Shown in pieces: positions 8,418 through 17,415 of a stretch of 64,000 nt of DNA (position 1 is its first letter; each line of letters starts with the position of its first letter). The position numbers and the translations under genes were made by a program. This DNA is from Ulvibacterium sp965228935 (GTDB lineage Bacteria; Bacteroidota; Bacteroidia; Flavobacteriales; Flavobacteriaceae). The stretch spans positions 1,860,001-1,924,000 of the forward strand of contig NZ_OZ245846.1 in the NCBI RefSeq assembly GCF_965228935.1. Reading direction: 5' to 3'. Under the pieces are notes generated by a model, which was not told the DNA's origin, made no database searches, and saw only the letters and a list, made by a program, of their open reading frames with translations.

Positions 8418-11400
8418 TTATCTTTTTAGGGCAAAGTGTCCGTTAAAGATTCGACCATTTCCGAGATTTACCTTGAACCAATAATCACTTGAAGGCATTT
8501 GGGTTCCATTGTACAAGCCGTCCCAACCTTTCTCCAAGGCAGCGAATTGAGTAATCATTTTTCCATACCTATCATATACCACGATCAAGGCTTGCGGATA
8601 TTCAGCACTTCCAAGTATTTGCCAGTAATCATTTACATTATCGCCGTTTGGGGTAAAAAACTTAGGATAATCTATCAAGGTTACTTCGGCGATATCTTCA
8701 CCACATCCATTTTTGTCCCTAACATGAACAGTGTACGTGCCGCCAAGCACTTCCTCGAACACATTGTTGTCAAAATAAGTGATGCCATCTAGAGAATACT
8801 CAAAATCACCATCGCCGTCGGCTATTATCCTTATCCTATTATTCTCCGATAAATCGCGATACTCCACTTCTATTATTTTTGGCAAATTAGAACGGATCAA
8901 TGAAAAAGAAAATGTTTGTTCGCAATTGATCCCATTAATGAATTTGGTTACCGTGAGGGTATAATTGCCTGCTTGATCAATGCTAGCTTGATGCGTATCC
9001 GAGATTTGGGAACCCGTTTCAAAGGACCATAAAAAACTGTCAAAATCAAGGTTTACGCTAAGCTCCAATGAAGGCTCTAAATCACATAGGTAATAGGTCT
9101 CTTCAAGATTTAAGGTAGGAAGGGTATTAACAATTAGATTAAAAGAAGTTTCTGAATAACAGGATGCGTTACTTTCATTTTCCACTCTTACCGATATCCG
9201 TTGTTGGAAAGGCGTTTGATTTTTAAATGGGTTGGAAACAAAATCATTCAATATAGTACCAGCTTCATCGGAAAATGTTAGTTTAAGCCCCTTTTGATTA
9301 CCTATTAGTTCAGATTCAAGTCCCGAGGTATCAAAAGAAGCTATACCCCCGCCTTCATCGCATGCAAAAAGGTCACTAATGGGGTTCACCTGGGGCCGTT
9401 CGGAAGTTTTCAATACCAGGGTCGTTTCTGTGAAACATTGTGTGCCATTATCGGTTATTCGTACAGTAATGATTTCTTCATAGGGTGTGGTGTTCGTGTA
9501 CGGATTGGAAAGATTTGACAAGAGGGTCCCATAATTATCATAATAGCTTATCTCCATGCCGGTTTGGTTACCGGTCACTTCCTCGGCCACTCCAGAAATA
9601 TCGAAGTATTCAGAAATACCATCATTATCTTCATCACAACCAAACACTACATCCGGTGTATTGGCGGTAGGGAGCAGACGTGCTATTAGGGTCACGGGTA
9701 TTTCGTCAAAACAACCGGTTTGCGTATGAATAACCCTCGCCGTTATGGTTTCTTTCCCTAGCTCGAAATTTTGGTAGGCATTCAAAGTGCTGGATGGAAT
9801 CGTACTACCCAAACTGTCAAAATAAGCAACCGTCGTTCCTGTTTGATTGCCCACTATCACTGCTTCCAACAGGGTTAAATCAAATAAGGCCCTGCCATCA
9901 CCGTTGTCATCACATTCGGCGATATTTTCAACAGGATGGGCCGTTGGTGGATTCTCAAGAACAACCTGAAAATCAGTAAGAACAAAACACTGGGAGTCGG
10001 TTGTGCTTTGCACCCTTACATAGATGGTTTCAGTGTTGTTTGCTAGGGTATAGGGCATGAAAAGTCTATACGTGTCATCTTCTGCATCCTCGTAAGAACC
10101 GTAATAAAACACTTCGAAATCTGCTAAAGATGCTCCGTTAAGAATTTCGATATCTTTTAGGGAGTTAAAATCATATCCCGAGGTATTATTCCTACATGCT
10201 GTCAAATCTGTGGGCTCTGTGATGATCGGTACGCCATTTAGGTTAATTTCCTTAGTGAGCGTATCGGTGACGGTCCCTTTGGTATAGGTCGCCGAAATGG
10301 TATAAGTGCCTTCATTTGAAAAAACGTGGGATGCCTTTTCATTGGAAGACATATTGAGTACCCCTGTTGCCGGATCACCAAAATTCCATTGAACGGTATC
10401 CGAGGCGTTGTTTAGTGTAAAGGTTACCGTATTGTCGCACATGCAGGTTTCTTTGGCCAATATTTCCGAAGGTAATTCGATATTGAGAAGTTTGTTCTCA
10501 TAGATATAGGTGATCTCGGTGTCCGAAGGAGTCTCGATTCTACCGAAATAAAGGATGTCCGTATCGTCGTCATTGTCAAAATCTCCAAATTCTATTCCTC
10601 CAAATCTACAGTCCGGCAATGTATGGGCGAATTCGGAAAAAGTACCATTTTGGTCGTTTCTGTAAATTTTGGTAATCTCCGGGTAGGTTCCCCAGGGCCC
10701 CGTACCATAATTGACGGCATCCAGGAAGCCGTCATTATCAATGTCTCCAAGTTCAATATCATTATAAAAAACACCTTCATCCGGAATTGTGAAGGTATTT
10801 GTGAAATCCATATTTCCATTGTTGGTAAAAACATAGAAATCCCCGGTTCCATCCCCGGATAAATTCACCAAATTGGGGCTGCCGGTGAATACTATATCCG
10901 GGCGGTCATCATTATTGATATCACCAACCTCCATAGCCATATATGACAATTTGGGAAGCCCAATATTCTGTTTGGAAAATTGAAACCCTCCAAGGTTTTT
11001 GTACAGTTCAAATGAAAAATCCAGTTCGGTGGACCGGGAGAGAAGTAAATCTTCCAAACCATCACCATCCAAATCACTCCATTTTGCCGTACTTCTGGTA
11101 AAATTTTCCCGTCCACCGGGCAAAGCATTAATAGTGGGAATCGGCTGTTGAACAAAATTGTCATTCCCCTGATTCTTGTATACAATAAGCTCGGTTTGAT
11201 TGGTTACATTATTGCCCACCAAAAAAATATCCAAAAGGCCATCATTGTCTATATCTACCCAATCCACGGCACCATTGGTTATGCCAGGAAGCGATACGGG
11301 AACTTCAACAAATTCACAGCCGTTATCCATATTTCTATAAATCTTTGTGATACCCTCTGCCGGAAATCCCGAGGTAGTTCCTGCGTATAATAGATCTAGG

Positions 11401-11738
11401 GTGCCATTGTTGTCAAAATCTGCCCAGGAATAGTCTGAATATATGACCCGAGGAATATTCGTAATGGTACTTTCGGAAAAGCTTAGATTCCCATTGTTTT
11501 CGTAAAACACCGCATTATTGAAACGGTTGGCGAAGTCCACGCCGGTAACAAATAGGTCTAAATAGCCGTCATTGTTATAATCCACAAACGAACTAAAACC
11601 AAGGTAGCCTCCTTTGAGGTCGGGTATATTCAGTTTTTCAAAAGTCTGTGTACGTGCGGTCTTAAAGCAGAGAAGCAGCATTAGGTTTAGAGGCCAAAAA
11701 AGGAAACGGTTTTGAGGGGGAATTTTTACAAATGGCAT
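8418..11738 (-). CDS. FG-GAP/PKD protein with type IX secretion type-B sorting domain
   Basis: A 1106-residue exported protein. Domain order: signal region (residues 1-31, hydrophobic PLNLMLLLCF); FG-GAP/VCBS propeller (about 35-410) with loops DYNNDGYLDL, DFDNNGTLDL, DIDNDGLLDI, DLDGDGLEDL, DINNDDRPDI, DIDNDGFLDA, DFDNDDDTDI; a PKD-type domain (about 425-505, VQWNFGDPATG); then four related modules of about 90 residues (about 510-885), each opening with C-x2-[ND] and containing GNQTG or a variant plus a Cys near its end; and finally a C-terminal domain beginning FFTPNGDNVNDYW and ending FNGHFALKR. That last domain is the gliding-motility-associated/CHU_C type-B signal for T9SS export and surface attachment. 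Overall an adhesin-like surface protein. It is the first intact gene inside the block bracketed by the rnfA repeat. Confidence 0.88.
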   Translation of the reverse strand: MPFVKIPPQNRFLFWPLNLMLLLCFKTARTQTFEKLNIPDLKGGYLGFSSFVDYNNDGYLDLFVTGVDFANRFNNAVFYENNGNLSFSESTITNIPRVIYSDYSWADFDNNGTLDLLYAGTTSGFPAEGITKIYRNMDNGCEFVEVPVSLPGITNGAVDWVDIDNDGLLDIFLVGNNVTNQTELIVYKNQGNDNFVQQPIPTINALPGGRENFTRSTAKWSDLDGDGLEDLLLSRSTELDFSFELYKNLGGFQFSKQNIGLPKLSYMAMEVGDINNDDRPDIVFTGSPNLVNLSGDGTGDFYVFTNNGNMDFTNTFTIPDEGVFYNDIELGDIDNDGFLDAVNYGTGPWGTYPEITKIYRNDQNGTFSEFAHTLPDCRFGGIEFGDFDNDDDTDILYFGRIETPSDTEITYIYENKLLNIELPSEILAKETCMCDNTVTFTLNNASDTVQWNFGDPATGVLNMSSNEKASHVFSNEGTYTISATYTKGTVTDTLTKEINLNGVPIITEPTDLTACRNNTSGYDFNSLKDIEILNGASLADFEVFYYGSYEDAEDDTYRLFMPYTLANNTETIYVRVQSTTDSQCFVLTDFQVVLENPPTAHPVENIAECDDNGDGRALFDLTLLEAVIVGNQTGTTVAYFDSLGSTIPSSTLNAYQNFELGKETITARVIHTQTGCFDEIPVTLIARLLPTANTPDVVFGCDEDNDGISEYFDISGVAEEVTGNQTGMEISYYDNYGTLLSNLSNPYTNTTPYEEIITVRITDNGTQCFTETTLVLKTSERPQVNPISDLFACDEGGGIASFDTSGLESELIGNQKGLKLTFSDEAGTILNDFVSNPFKNQTPFQQRISVRVENESNASCYSETSFNLIVNTLPTLNLEETYYLCDLEPSLELSVNLDFDSFLWSFETGSQISDTHQASIDQAGNYTLTVTKFINGINCEQTFSFSLIRSNLPKIIEVEYRDLSENNRIRIIADGDGDFEYSLDGITYFDNNVFEEVLGGTYTVHVRDKNGCGEDIAEVTLIDYPKFFTPNGDNVNDYWQILGSAEYPQALIVVYDRYGKMITQFAALEKGWDGLYNGTQMPSSDYWFKVNLGNGRIFNGHFALKR

Positions 11739-12043
11739 GAGGTGCGATTTCTGCAGCTTTAGGTTAGGGCGGTTTATGAAACTAAATAACGAAAAGCATA
11801 CCTTATAATTGTCTAAAATCTTTCAAGCGAAGGTATTACTCGATAAACATACAGGGGTAGTTCCAATCTAAGTTTTATTAGATTTTACCTACTGGGTCAG
11901 ATGTGATTTTATACTTATGCCAACCAATGATTTTAATGGGGTGGCTTAAAATGGTCAAATATATTTACGTCTTGGTAAAGTCTTTACGCCTGCCTGCGGT
12001 GGACAATTGAAATAAAGGTTTTGTCATCCCATGTTTTTCGGCC
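11739..12043. other. Intergenic stretch, no feature seen
   Basis: These 305 bases hold no supported gene. They must include the promoter for the large T9SS protein (reading left) and the transcript end of the small protein at 12044. No hairpin with a T-run, repeat or operator-like palindrome was found. Confidence 0.4.
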
Positions 12044-12466
12044 CTATTCCAAGTTGAACTCCGATAGTATTCTGTCCCTTTCCTTTTTCTTCTTTTTTGA
12101 AAAGGAAAGTATGGACATGGAGAATCCCAATTCAACGGCCCCCAAGGCGGTCATTCCGCCACCTATGACCGTTTTGGATAATCCATTTCCTCGATTTCTA
12201 CTAGCCAATATCAATAAGCCCCCAGCTGTTGTGGCAATTCCCACTCCGCCAAATACGGTTCCCACGGTTTTATTGGTTCGGTACTTACGGTCTTGTTCCA
12301 GGACCTTGCGTAAATCGGCTCCATAATCCGGCTCGGTATTGAGTAGTTGTGTGTAATCAATTCCTAACTCCTGGAATCGTTCCTTTTCAGGCTCCGTGAA
12401 TTCCTGTCCGGCCAAGGATACGTATGTGAAGAAAACTAGGACGATAATTCTGAATTTTCGGGGCAT
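12044..12466 (-). CDS. Hypothetical exported membrane-associated protein
   Basis: A 140-residue protein with a signal peptide (MPRKFRIIVLVFFTYVSLAGQ), a charged helical region (residues 22-64, ending LRKVLEQDRKYRTNK) and two Gly/Ala-rich hydrophobic segments (TVGTVFGGVGIATTAGGLL, then VIGGGMTALGAVELGFSMSI) joined by a short Arg-Asn-rich turn. It ends in a lysine run, KKKKKERDR. The paired glycine-rich segments look like a helical hairpin. I do not recognise a family. It could be a peptide-like membrane component of a surface system, but nothing adjacent supports a specific job. Confidence 0.55.
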   Translation of the reverse strand: MPRKFRIIVLVFFTYVSLAGQEFTEPEKERFQELGIDYTQLLNTEPDYGADLRKVLEQDRKYRTNKTVGTVFGGVGIATTAGGLLILASRNRGNGLSKTVIGGGMTALGAVELGFSMSILSFSKKKKKERDRILSEFNLE

Positions 12467-12615
12467 TTTTCTTGAGTTGAAGCGGGTTAATTGGTGGATG
12501 CTTTCAGCAAATTAAATTAAACAATATGGGGCGGCCAATCAACCCTACTTGGCTTAAAATTCAAATAATAGGATAAAAGAATTGTGGTTGGCGCTTTATA
12601 TGAAAAACCAAGCAT

Positions 12616-14268
12616 TTAATTATTCGAAGAGATGATTTCAAGCCAATTCTCCGGGATTTCCAAAATTTGATGATACGTTGTCAATACTTCTTGGAGTAAT
12701 CCATAAGGAACATCCTGGACATCCATTTTTTTATCGATTGCCAGTGCGGCAATGGCACCTGTGCTTTGCCCCAACACCATAAAAGTGGGTACGATTCGAA
12801 TACTTCCGTAACCCACATAGCTAGAGGAAAGACAGGTAGGGGTAAGGAGGTTGGTACATTCATTTTTTTTCGGAACAGTGGCCTTGAACGATATCCTAAA
12901 AGGTTTCCAACTTTTGCTGTCCCCCACATGGGTAAACCCTTCATTATAAGCATATCCATCTTTTACTATCCGTCTGGCATGGTGCATATCCGGTGGCCAC
13001 CAGGCAATAGCCACGGGGTCGGAAATGGTATCGCGGTTATTGATATGGGTATCATATTCCGTAATCACATAATCGGAAACCATTCGCCGGGCACTTCGGA
13101 TATATAACCGTCTTGGCCAATGGCCATTATCCAAAAATTCATCTTTGGGCAATCCCCAACCCTGCCATTTTTCCCTTGTGACAGCATCTACGTTTGGGTC
13201 ATTTTGTAAAAACCAAATCAATCCTAGGGTGAAGTCGCGATGATATTGAACGATACTGTCCTGGGTTTTATAATCCCCGGAAGGATACACCCAGTTTTCA
13301 CCGTATAGGTTGGCAGAAAGATCGTGCCAACTGCCCACATCGGTCTTTCCGTTATGCCTGTTGGGATATGGTTCAAAAAGTTTTCCTCCTTTTCTCAAAT
13401 AGCGTTTGTAGATTTCATAGGTATCGGACTTATAATTCTCCGGTTTTTCAATCGGGATTACGTTGTCCGGATCTCTGGTGAGGCACATACGGTAACAAAA
13501 GCCCTGAATGAATTTGCTCGCTTCTCCATGGGTTCCCAAAGCTCCGGGTTGCACGGTTTTGATCAATCCACTGCTGGGATCGCCTTCGATCAAATAGGGG
13601 TCCACCTTTATCTGAAACTGCCGAAACGTATTTTTTTCCTGTATACCGTTCAGTGTTTCCTTGTACTTGGCGTTTCCTTCGCGGATCGTTTCGGTGGTAA
13701 TTCCAGCAAAGTGCATCAGGTGCCCTTCAATTGAAGCGTCAATGAAGACTTGGGCCTTGATTTCCAAACCATTTTCCAGGACTATTTTGGTTATTTTTTG
13801 ACCCTCTTTTTTGACACCGTTTTTTTTCCGTATTCTGGTTTTGCGTATGAGTAATATGTTTTTCTCCTTCGCGAGCATTGTTTCGATGGTTCGCTCCGCG
13901 ACGGAAGGTTCGTATTTGGAGTACCATGAAGGATTCTCAAAGTCTGCTTCCAGACCATAGTGTTGCTCTACCTTCACGTAAAATTCACGGGCTATGCCTC
14001 CAATTACGCAGGCACTGCCAAACCGAATGTCCCTGCCCAATCCTTCAACGACCATACCACCAGGGTGCCCGGTAGGTTCAATAAGTACAACGCTTTTTCC
14101 AAGTCGCGCTGCTTGTATAGCGGCGGTAAACCCCGCTTCGCTGCCACCAAGAATACAGACATCTTTGGTTATAAGGTCTTGATCGGGCTTTGAAAAGCCC
14201 ATACAACAGCACAGGCAAAGGGTTATTACGATTTGATATTTCAAGGGTACTGGTTTTATTGTAGCCAA
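12616..14268 (-). CDS. Exported FAD-dependent oxidoreductase (FAD_oxidored family)
   Basis: A 550-residue flavoprotein with a hydrophobic N-terminus (IVITLCLCCCMGFS) that looks like a signal peptide or lipoprotein-type leader. The dinucleotide-binding beta-alpha-beta unit follows: DVCILGGSEAGFTAAIQAAR with a G-G-x-x-A-G turn and acidic end VVLIEP, then HPGGMVVEGLGRDI. Conserved downstream stretches include VFIDASIEGHLMHFAGI, the SARRMVSDYVITEYD region, and the closing FMVLGQSTGAIAALAIDK that contacts FAD. This is the PF12831-type group, often found near polysaccharide loci and often mis-named xanthan lyase in Bacteroidota. The substrate is unknown. It stands alone on the minus strand with about 150 bp before the next gene. 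Confidence 0.82.
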   Translation of the reverse strand: MATIKPVPLKYQIVITLCLCCCMGFSKPDQDLITKDVCILGGSEAGFTAAIQAARLGKSVVLIEPTGHPGGMVVEGLGRDIRFGSACVIGGIAREFYVKVEQHYGLEADFENPSWYSKYEPSVAERTIETMLAKEKNILLIRKTRIRKKNGVKKEGQKITKIVLENGLEIKAQVFIDASIEGHLMHFAGITTETIREGNAKYKETLNGIQEKNTFRQFQIKVDPYLIEGDPSSGLIKTVQPGALGTHGEASKFIQGFCYRMCLTRDPDNVIPIEKPENYKSDTYEIYKRYLRKGGKLFEPYPNRHNGKTDVGSWHDLSANLYGENWVYPSGDYKTQDSIVQYHRDFTLGLIWFLQNDPNVDAVTREKWQGWGLPKDEFLDNGHWPRRLYIRSARRMVSDYVITEYDTHINNRDTISDPVAIAWWPPDMHHARRIVKDGYAYNEGFTHVGDSKSWKPFRISFKATVPKKNECTNLLTPTCLSSSYVGYGSIRIVPTFMVLGQSTGAIAALAIDKKMDVQDVPYGLLQEVLTTYHQILEIPENWLEIISSNN

Positions 14269-14344
14269 TGATTATGCGCATGATTAATTGCTAAAATTTC
14301 TAACCGAAAAATCCTGGGGCTATTAATCAAATGCCATTTAGAAA

Positions 14345-14896
14345 TCAGTAATTTATTTTAGTTTTATCTCTCATTTTTGGAATCGTCTTGTCAACGAGTA
14401 AGGCCTTATGTCTTAAGGAATCAATGACAAATTGATACTTGTGTGTTTTATTTCGATAGTTAAATTCTACAAAATTGTCACCGCCATAACTCCTGTTTGG
14501 ATCTCCATCAGTGATTAAATTGATCGGTCGCCCTTTATAGTCATTTAAACTGAATTTCAAATTTCCAATTTCTGATAATTCAAATCTTTCGATATGATTT
14601 AAAGTTATCTCATTCTCGTCAAATGTTATTATTCCTTTTATAACTCTGTTATTTCCGTTGTAATCGACAAGTCCATAAAAAGTCCCAATCATTATACAAA
14701 TCATTAGGCCATAAATCATATACTTGACAACTGGGAAATCCTCAAGTGTTATGCCCCAATGGTGTTCAAAAACTTTAAATACGGCAAGCAAAAAGATAAG
14801 TCCACCGAGACCGATATAGAAGAATTTTTCCGAAATGGCAATGTCGTATTTGGACTTTTTTTTGTTTGCAACTAAGTCAAAAGCAAGTTTTTCCAT
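14345..14896 (-). CDS. Hypothetical two-TM protein with a PH-like C-terminal part
   Basis: A 183-residue AT-rich gene. Two transmembrane helices lie at about residues 24-44 (FFYIGLGGLIFLLAVFKVF) and 57-79 (YMIYGLMICIMIGTFYGLV). The remaining 100 residues begin with IKGIITFDENEITLNHIERFELSEIG, a beta-strand pattern typical of membrane-tethered PH-like (bPH) domains, and end with a basic helix. Similar small proteins are scattered in Bacteroidota with no function. The start ATG at 14896 is the first in frame. Confidence 0.55.
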   Translation of the reverse strand: MEKLAFDLVANKKKSKYDIAISEKFFYIGLGGLIFLLAVFKVFEHHWGITLEDFPVVKYMIYGLMICIMIGTFYGLVDYNGNNRVIKGIITFDENEITLNHIERFELSEIGNLKFSLNDYKGRPINLITDGDPNRSYGGDNFVEFNYRNKTHKYQFVIDSLRHKALLVDKTIPKMRDKTKINY

Positions 14897-15024
14897 AGTA
14901 ATACCAAAAGTCTCGGCGAAGATTTGAGTCTAGAATTCATAGAAGTAAACTCGAATCTCAAAATCTTGCCGATCAAATCGAGTGTTTATCTGTTAATCTA
15001 ATATGAAAACTGGGGTCATATTTC

Positions 15025-15540
15025 TTAGGAATTCCGTTTTTTTATTTTGCTTCCACTTTTATATGCGACCAATCCGAATAAAAGAATCAAAACAATTTGA
15101 GATGCTATTAAAACTTGTCGTATATAGTTATAATCAATTAGTTCATCCACACTCGGCCCGGAAGTCAGCGGAGGATATATTGTCCAACCTTTTTCGGAAA
15201 CACCGGACGTTGGCATTTTAGTAGTCGACAGCAAAACCATAATGGAAATCAAAAAAGTAGTCAAAAAAATTAAATAGCCATTGGCAACCAAGAATGTGAA
15301 ATTTGAAAACAGGTTTTCAAATTTCTGGATAATAATCTTCGGAAGAAATGTGATGAATATTAATAAAAAAGTTAGACTGAGGAAGCTGTTAATAGAATCA
15401 ATTACAAAGTATGTGTCATGTATATTTATATCAACTCCCCAAGAGATAAAATTCTTTAGTCCAAAAAGTTGAGAGCCAATCAATAGGGAAATAATAAAAA
15501 TTGAAATAAGCCATATAACTTCGGTCTTGTTATTTTTCAA
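15025..15540 (-). CDS. Four-helix membrane protein carrying permuted cytochrome oxidase subunit I motifs
   Basis: A 171-residue membrane protein with four hydrophobic helices (about residues 9-27, 43-70, 80-105 and 141-160). Between helices 1 and 2 it has NIHDTYFVI (HDTYFV at 41-46), like the VLHDTYYVV stretch at the start of COX1 helix X. Between helices 3 and 4 it has EKGWTIYPPLTSGPSVDE (GWTIYPPL at 118-125), like the TGWTVYPPLAGN...ASVD loop before COX1 helix III. In true subunit I the WTVYPPL loop comes first and the HDTYYV stretch far later, so the order is reversed here. The AHFHYV haem ligands that follow in COX1 read DSINSF here, so it cannot bind haem as an oxidase. Its start overlaps the upstream gene's stop by four bases. 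Function unknown. Confidence 0.6.
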   Translation of the reverse strand: MKNNKTEVIWLISIFIISLLIGSQLFGLKNFISWGVDINIHDTYFVIDSINSFLSLTFLLIFITFLPKIIIQKFENLFSNFTFLVANGYLIFLTTFLISIMVLLSTTKMPTSGVSEKGWTIYPPLTSGPSVDELIDYNYIRQVLIASQIVLILLFGLVAYKSGSKIKKRNS

Positions 15541-15878
15541 AGTTTCAATTTTTTAACTAAAAACAATGGTAGTGATTGGATTTTATAGGTTATAACAACT
15601 AAGGGTTTCAGATTTGTTGGTTTTCCATATTCAAATTCCATATTGAATTCAGACTCAAAATACTCAAAAAGTTTGTCTTTACATTTAATCTCTCCTTCCA
15701 ACAAGTTATCCCAACCAAACATAACTCTTTTTAGTCCTTTCCTTAAAATTAAAAAGTCTTGATCGATGCCCGCGTCAAACCCATAATATTTTGCACTAAC
15801 AACCCAACCTTTTTTTCTTAATCCATAGATTATCTCACACCATTTTTCGGTCGGGATATTAATAGCTGTCTTTTTCAA
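15537..15878 (-). CDS. Hypothetical protein coupled to the COX1-motif gene
   Basis: A 113-residue soluble protein. Its stop overlaps the start of the COX1-motif membrane protein by four bases, which implies translational coupling and a shared role. Visible content: an N-terminal helix (EKWCEIIYGLRKKGW), a beta-rich centre (VVSAKYYGFDAGIDQDFLILRKG, then VMFGWDNLLEGEIKCK) and a basic C-terminal end (LPLFLVKKLKL). The pattern of a helix followed by paired strands occurs in small flavobacterial proteins of unknown function. No signal peptide and no catalytic motif are visible. AT-rich like its neighbour. Confidence 0.5.
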   Translation of the reverse strand: MKKTAINIPTEKWCEIIYGLRKKGWVVSAKYYGFDAGIDQDFLILRKGLKRVMFGWDNLLEGEIKCKDKLFEYFESEFNMEFEYGKPTNLKPLVVITYKIQSLPLFLVKKLKL

Positions 15879-16141
15879 ATCGTATAAGAAATTTGAGTTA
15901 CTACAAATTGCGCAAAACGGTTCTGAGTAACTTTAGTTGTGGAAAAGGACTTATGATTTTTCTTCCTAATGGTAAAGTCAATTAATTGCTATGATTTCCT
16001 TTTCTAAATCTGACAGGAACAAATTATATATAGTTTTAAGTATGATCAAATTCCTAAGATGATTTAACAACTATATGATTTATTAATATGCTTAACTCTA
16101 CTCATAATCAATAGGGCAAAAAGAGAGAAAACATCAACTAT

Positions 16142-17275
16142 CTATTCTCGACCACAATGCTTTTCTATGTACTCGGTCGCATCTTCATCTCCCAACTCCA
16201 AAGCTCTTTTAAAATCAATGCAAGCTTGCGAATTTTGATTTAATTCGATTAACGATCTACCTCTATTGGTATGGGGGTAGGAGTAATTCGGATTAATTTC
16301 AATGGCCTTGTTATAATCATCTATCGATTCCTTGTACATCCCAAGATTATATTTGGAAAAGCCACGATTATTGTACGCGCCCGGTCTATTGGGATACAAT
16401 TGGATAGCTTTTGTAAAATCCTTAATCGAACCTTTGTAGTTCTTTCGCTTGCTTCTTGCCTTGGCAACTCCTCTATTGGCATATGCTATGTAATCATCCG
16501 GATCGATTTTGATCGCTTTGTTGTAGTCCTTGATGGCGCCTCTAAAATCATCCTTTCCCGACTTAAGCATGCCTCTTTTTACATATGCTCTTGACATCTT
16601 TTTCGGGTCTAACCTGATTGCTCGATCATAGTCCAACATAGCCCCATCGATATCTTTCATTTGTTCTTTTACCAGACCTCTTTTGTAATATGTAACACCA
16701 TTGTGCGGATTAAGGGAAATGGCTTTATAGTACTCCTTCAAGGCCCCATCGTAATCTTTTAGATTGAATTTTGCGACCCCTCTGGTAACGAAGATTACAA
16801 AACTTGACGGATTCATTTCCATACCCCTGTCCGTATCGTCTAGGGCCTTTTCGTACTCTTTCACTTCCAACCAAGCCCTACCCCGATCTCTATAGGCATC
16901 GAAATACGTCGTATCAAGCTTGATGGCCTCGGAAAGATCACTGATTCCGGCATTATAGTCCCCAATAATTACTTTTGCCGATCCCCTTGCATAGTACGCC
17001 CGTGAAGGCTTATTAATATTACGATCGATGGCCTCGGTCAAGTCAATAATAGCGGCCTTGTAATTCTTAAGTTTCAAATTGGCCATTCCCCTTATAAAGT
17101 AGTTTCTGTTGTCGTCCGAACCGTTCTTGATTATCTTGTTCATTTCTTTAAGGGCGGTCTTATGTTTGCCGCTGTCATATAAAGAAACATACCTGCTGTA
17201 ATCTATGTTTTCGGGTTGGCCTTGTAATGGTAAAATTAGAAGTATTAGATAAATGGAAACTGCAAATATTTTCAT
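16142..17275 (-). CDS. Exported tetratricopeptide-repeat protein
   Basis: A 377-residue protein with a signal peptide (MKIFAVSIYLILLILPLQGQ) followed by about ten 34-residue TPR units covering residues 24-370. Each carries the A-x-x-D-Y-x-x-A-I-x-x-x-P-x pattern, for example AIKLDTTYFDAYRDRGRAW, YKAISLNPHNGVTYYKRGL, YNKAIKIDPDDYIAYANRG and YNKAIEINPNYSYPHTNRG. TPR solenoids bind peptides or partner proteins; in the periplasm they often act as scaffolds. The last unit ends with a Cys pair (QACIDFKRALELGDE, then HCGRE). It stands alone on the minus strand, with 263 bp of AT-rich non-coding DNA below it in which I see nothing. Confidence 0.85.
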   Translation of the reverse strand: MKIFAVSIYLILLILPLQGQPENIDYSRYVSLYDSGKHKTALKEMNKIIKNGSDDNRNYFIRGMANLKLKNYKAAIIDLTEAIDRNINKPSRAYYARGSAKVIIGDYNAGISDLSEAIKLDTTYFDAYRDRGRAWLEVKEYEKALDDTDRGMEMNPSSFVIFVTRGVAKFNLKDYDGALKEYYKAISLNPHNGVTYYKRGLVKEQMKDIDGAMLDYDRAIRLDPKKMSRAYVKRGMLKSGKDDFRGAIKDYNKAIKIDPDDYIAYANRGVAKARSKRKNYKGSIKDFTKAIQLYPNRPGAYNNRGFSKYNLGMYKESIDDYNKAIEINPNYSYPHTNRGRSLIELNQNSQACIDFKRALELGDEDATEYIEKHCGRE

Positions 17276-17415
17276 ATTCTTGATTTATGGATGATACTAA
17301 TAAAAAATAACGCAGTAAACTTACGTTGTGTACCAAAGGTGGAAAATTGTTCAATAAAATTAGAGGGCAATTTTATGCTATTCATGTGCTATGTACGGAG
17401 TTGTCCATTAGTTTT

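Noticed and set aside
15025..15540. A real haem-copper oxidase subunit
   Set aside because: It is only 171 residues, has no haem-ligand histidines and the two COX1 motifs are in the wrong order; no oxidase genes are adjacent.
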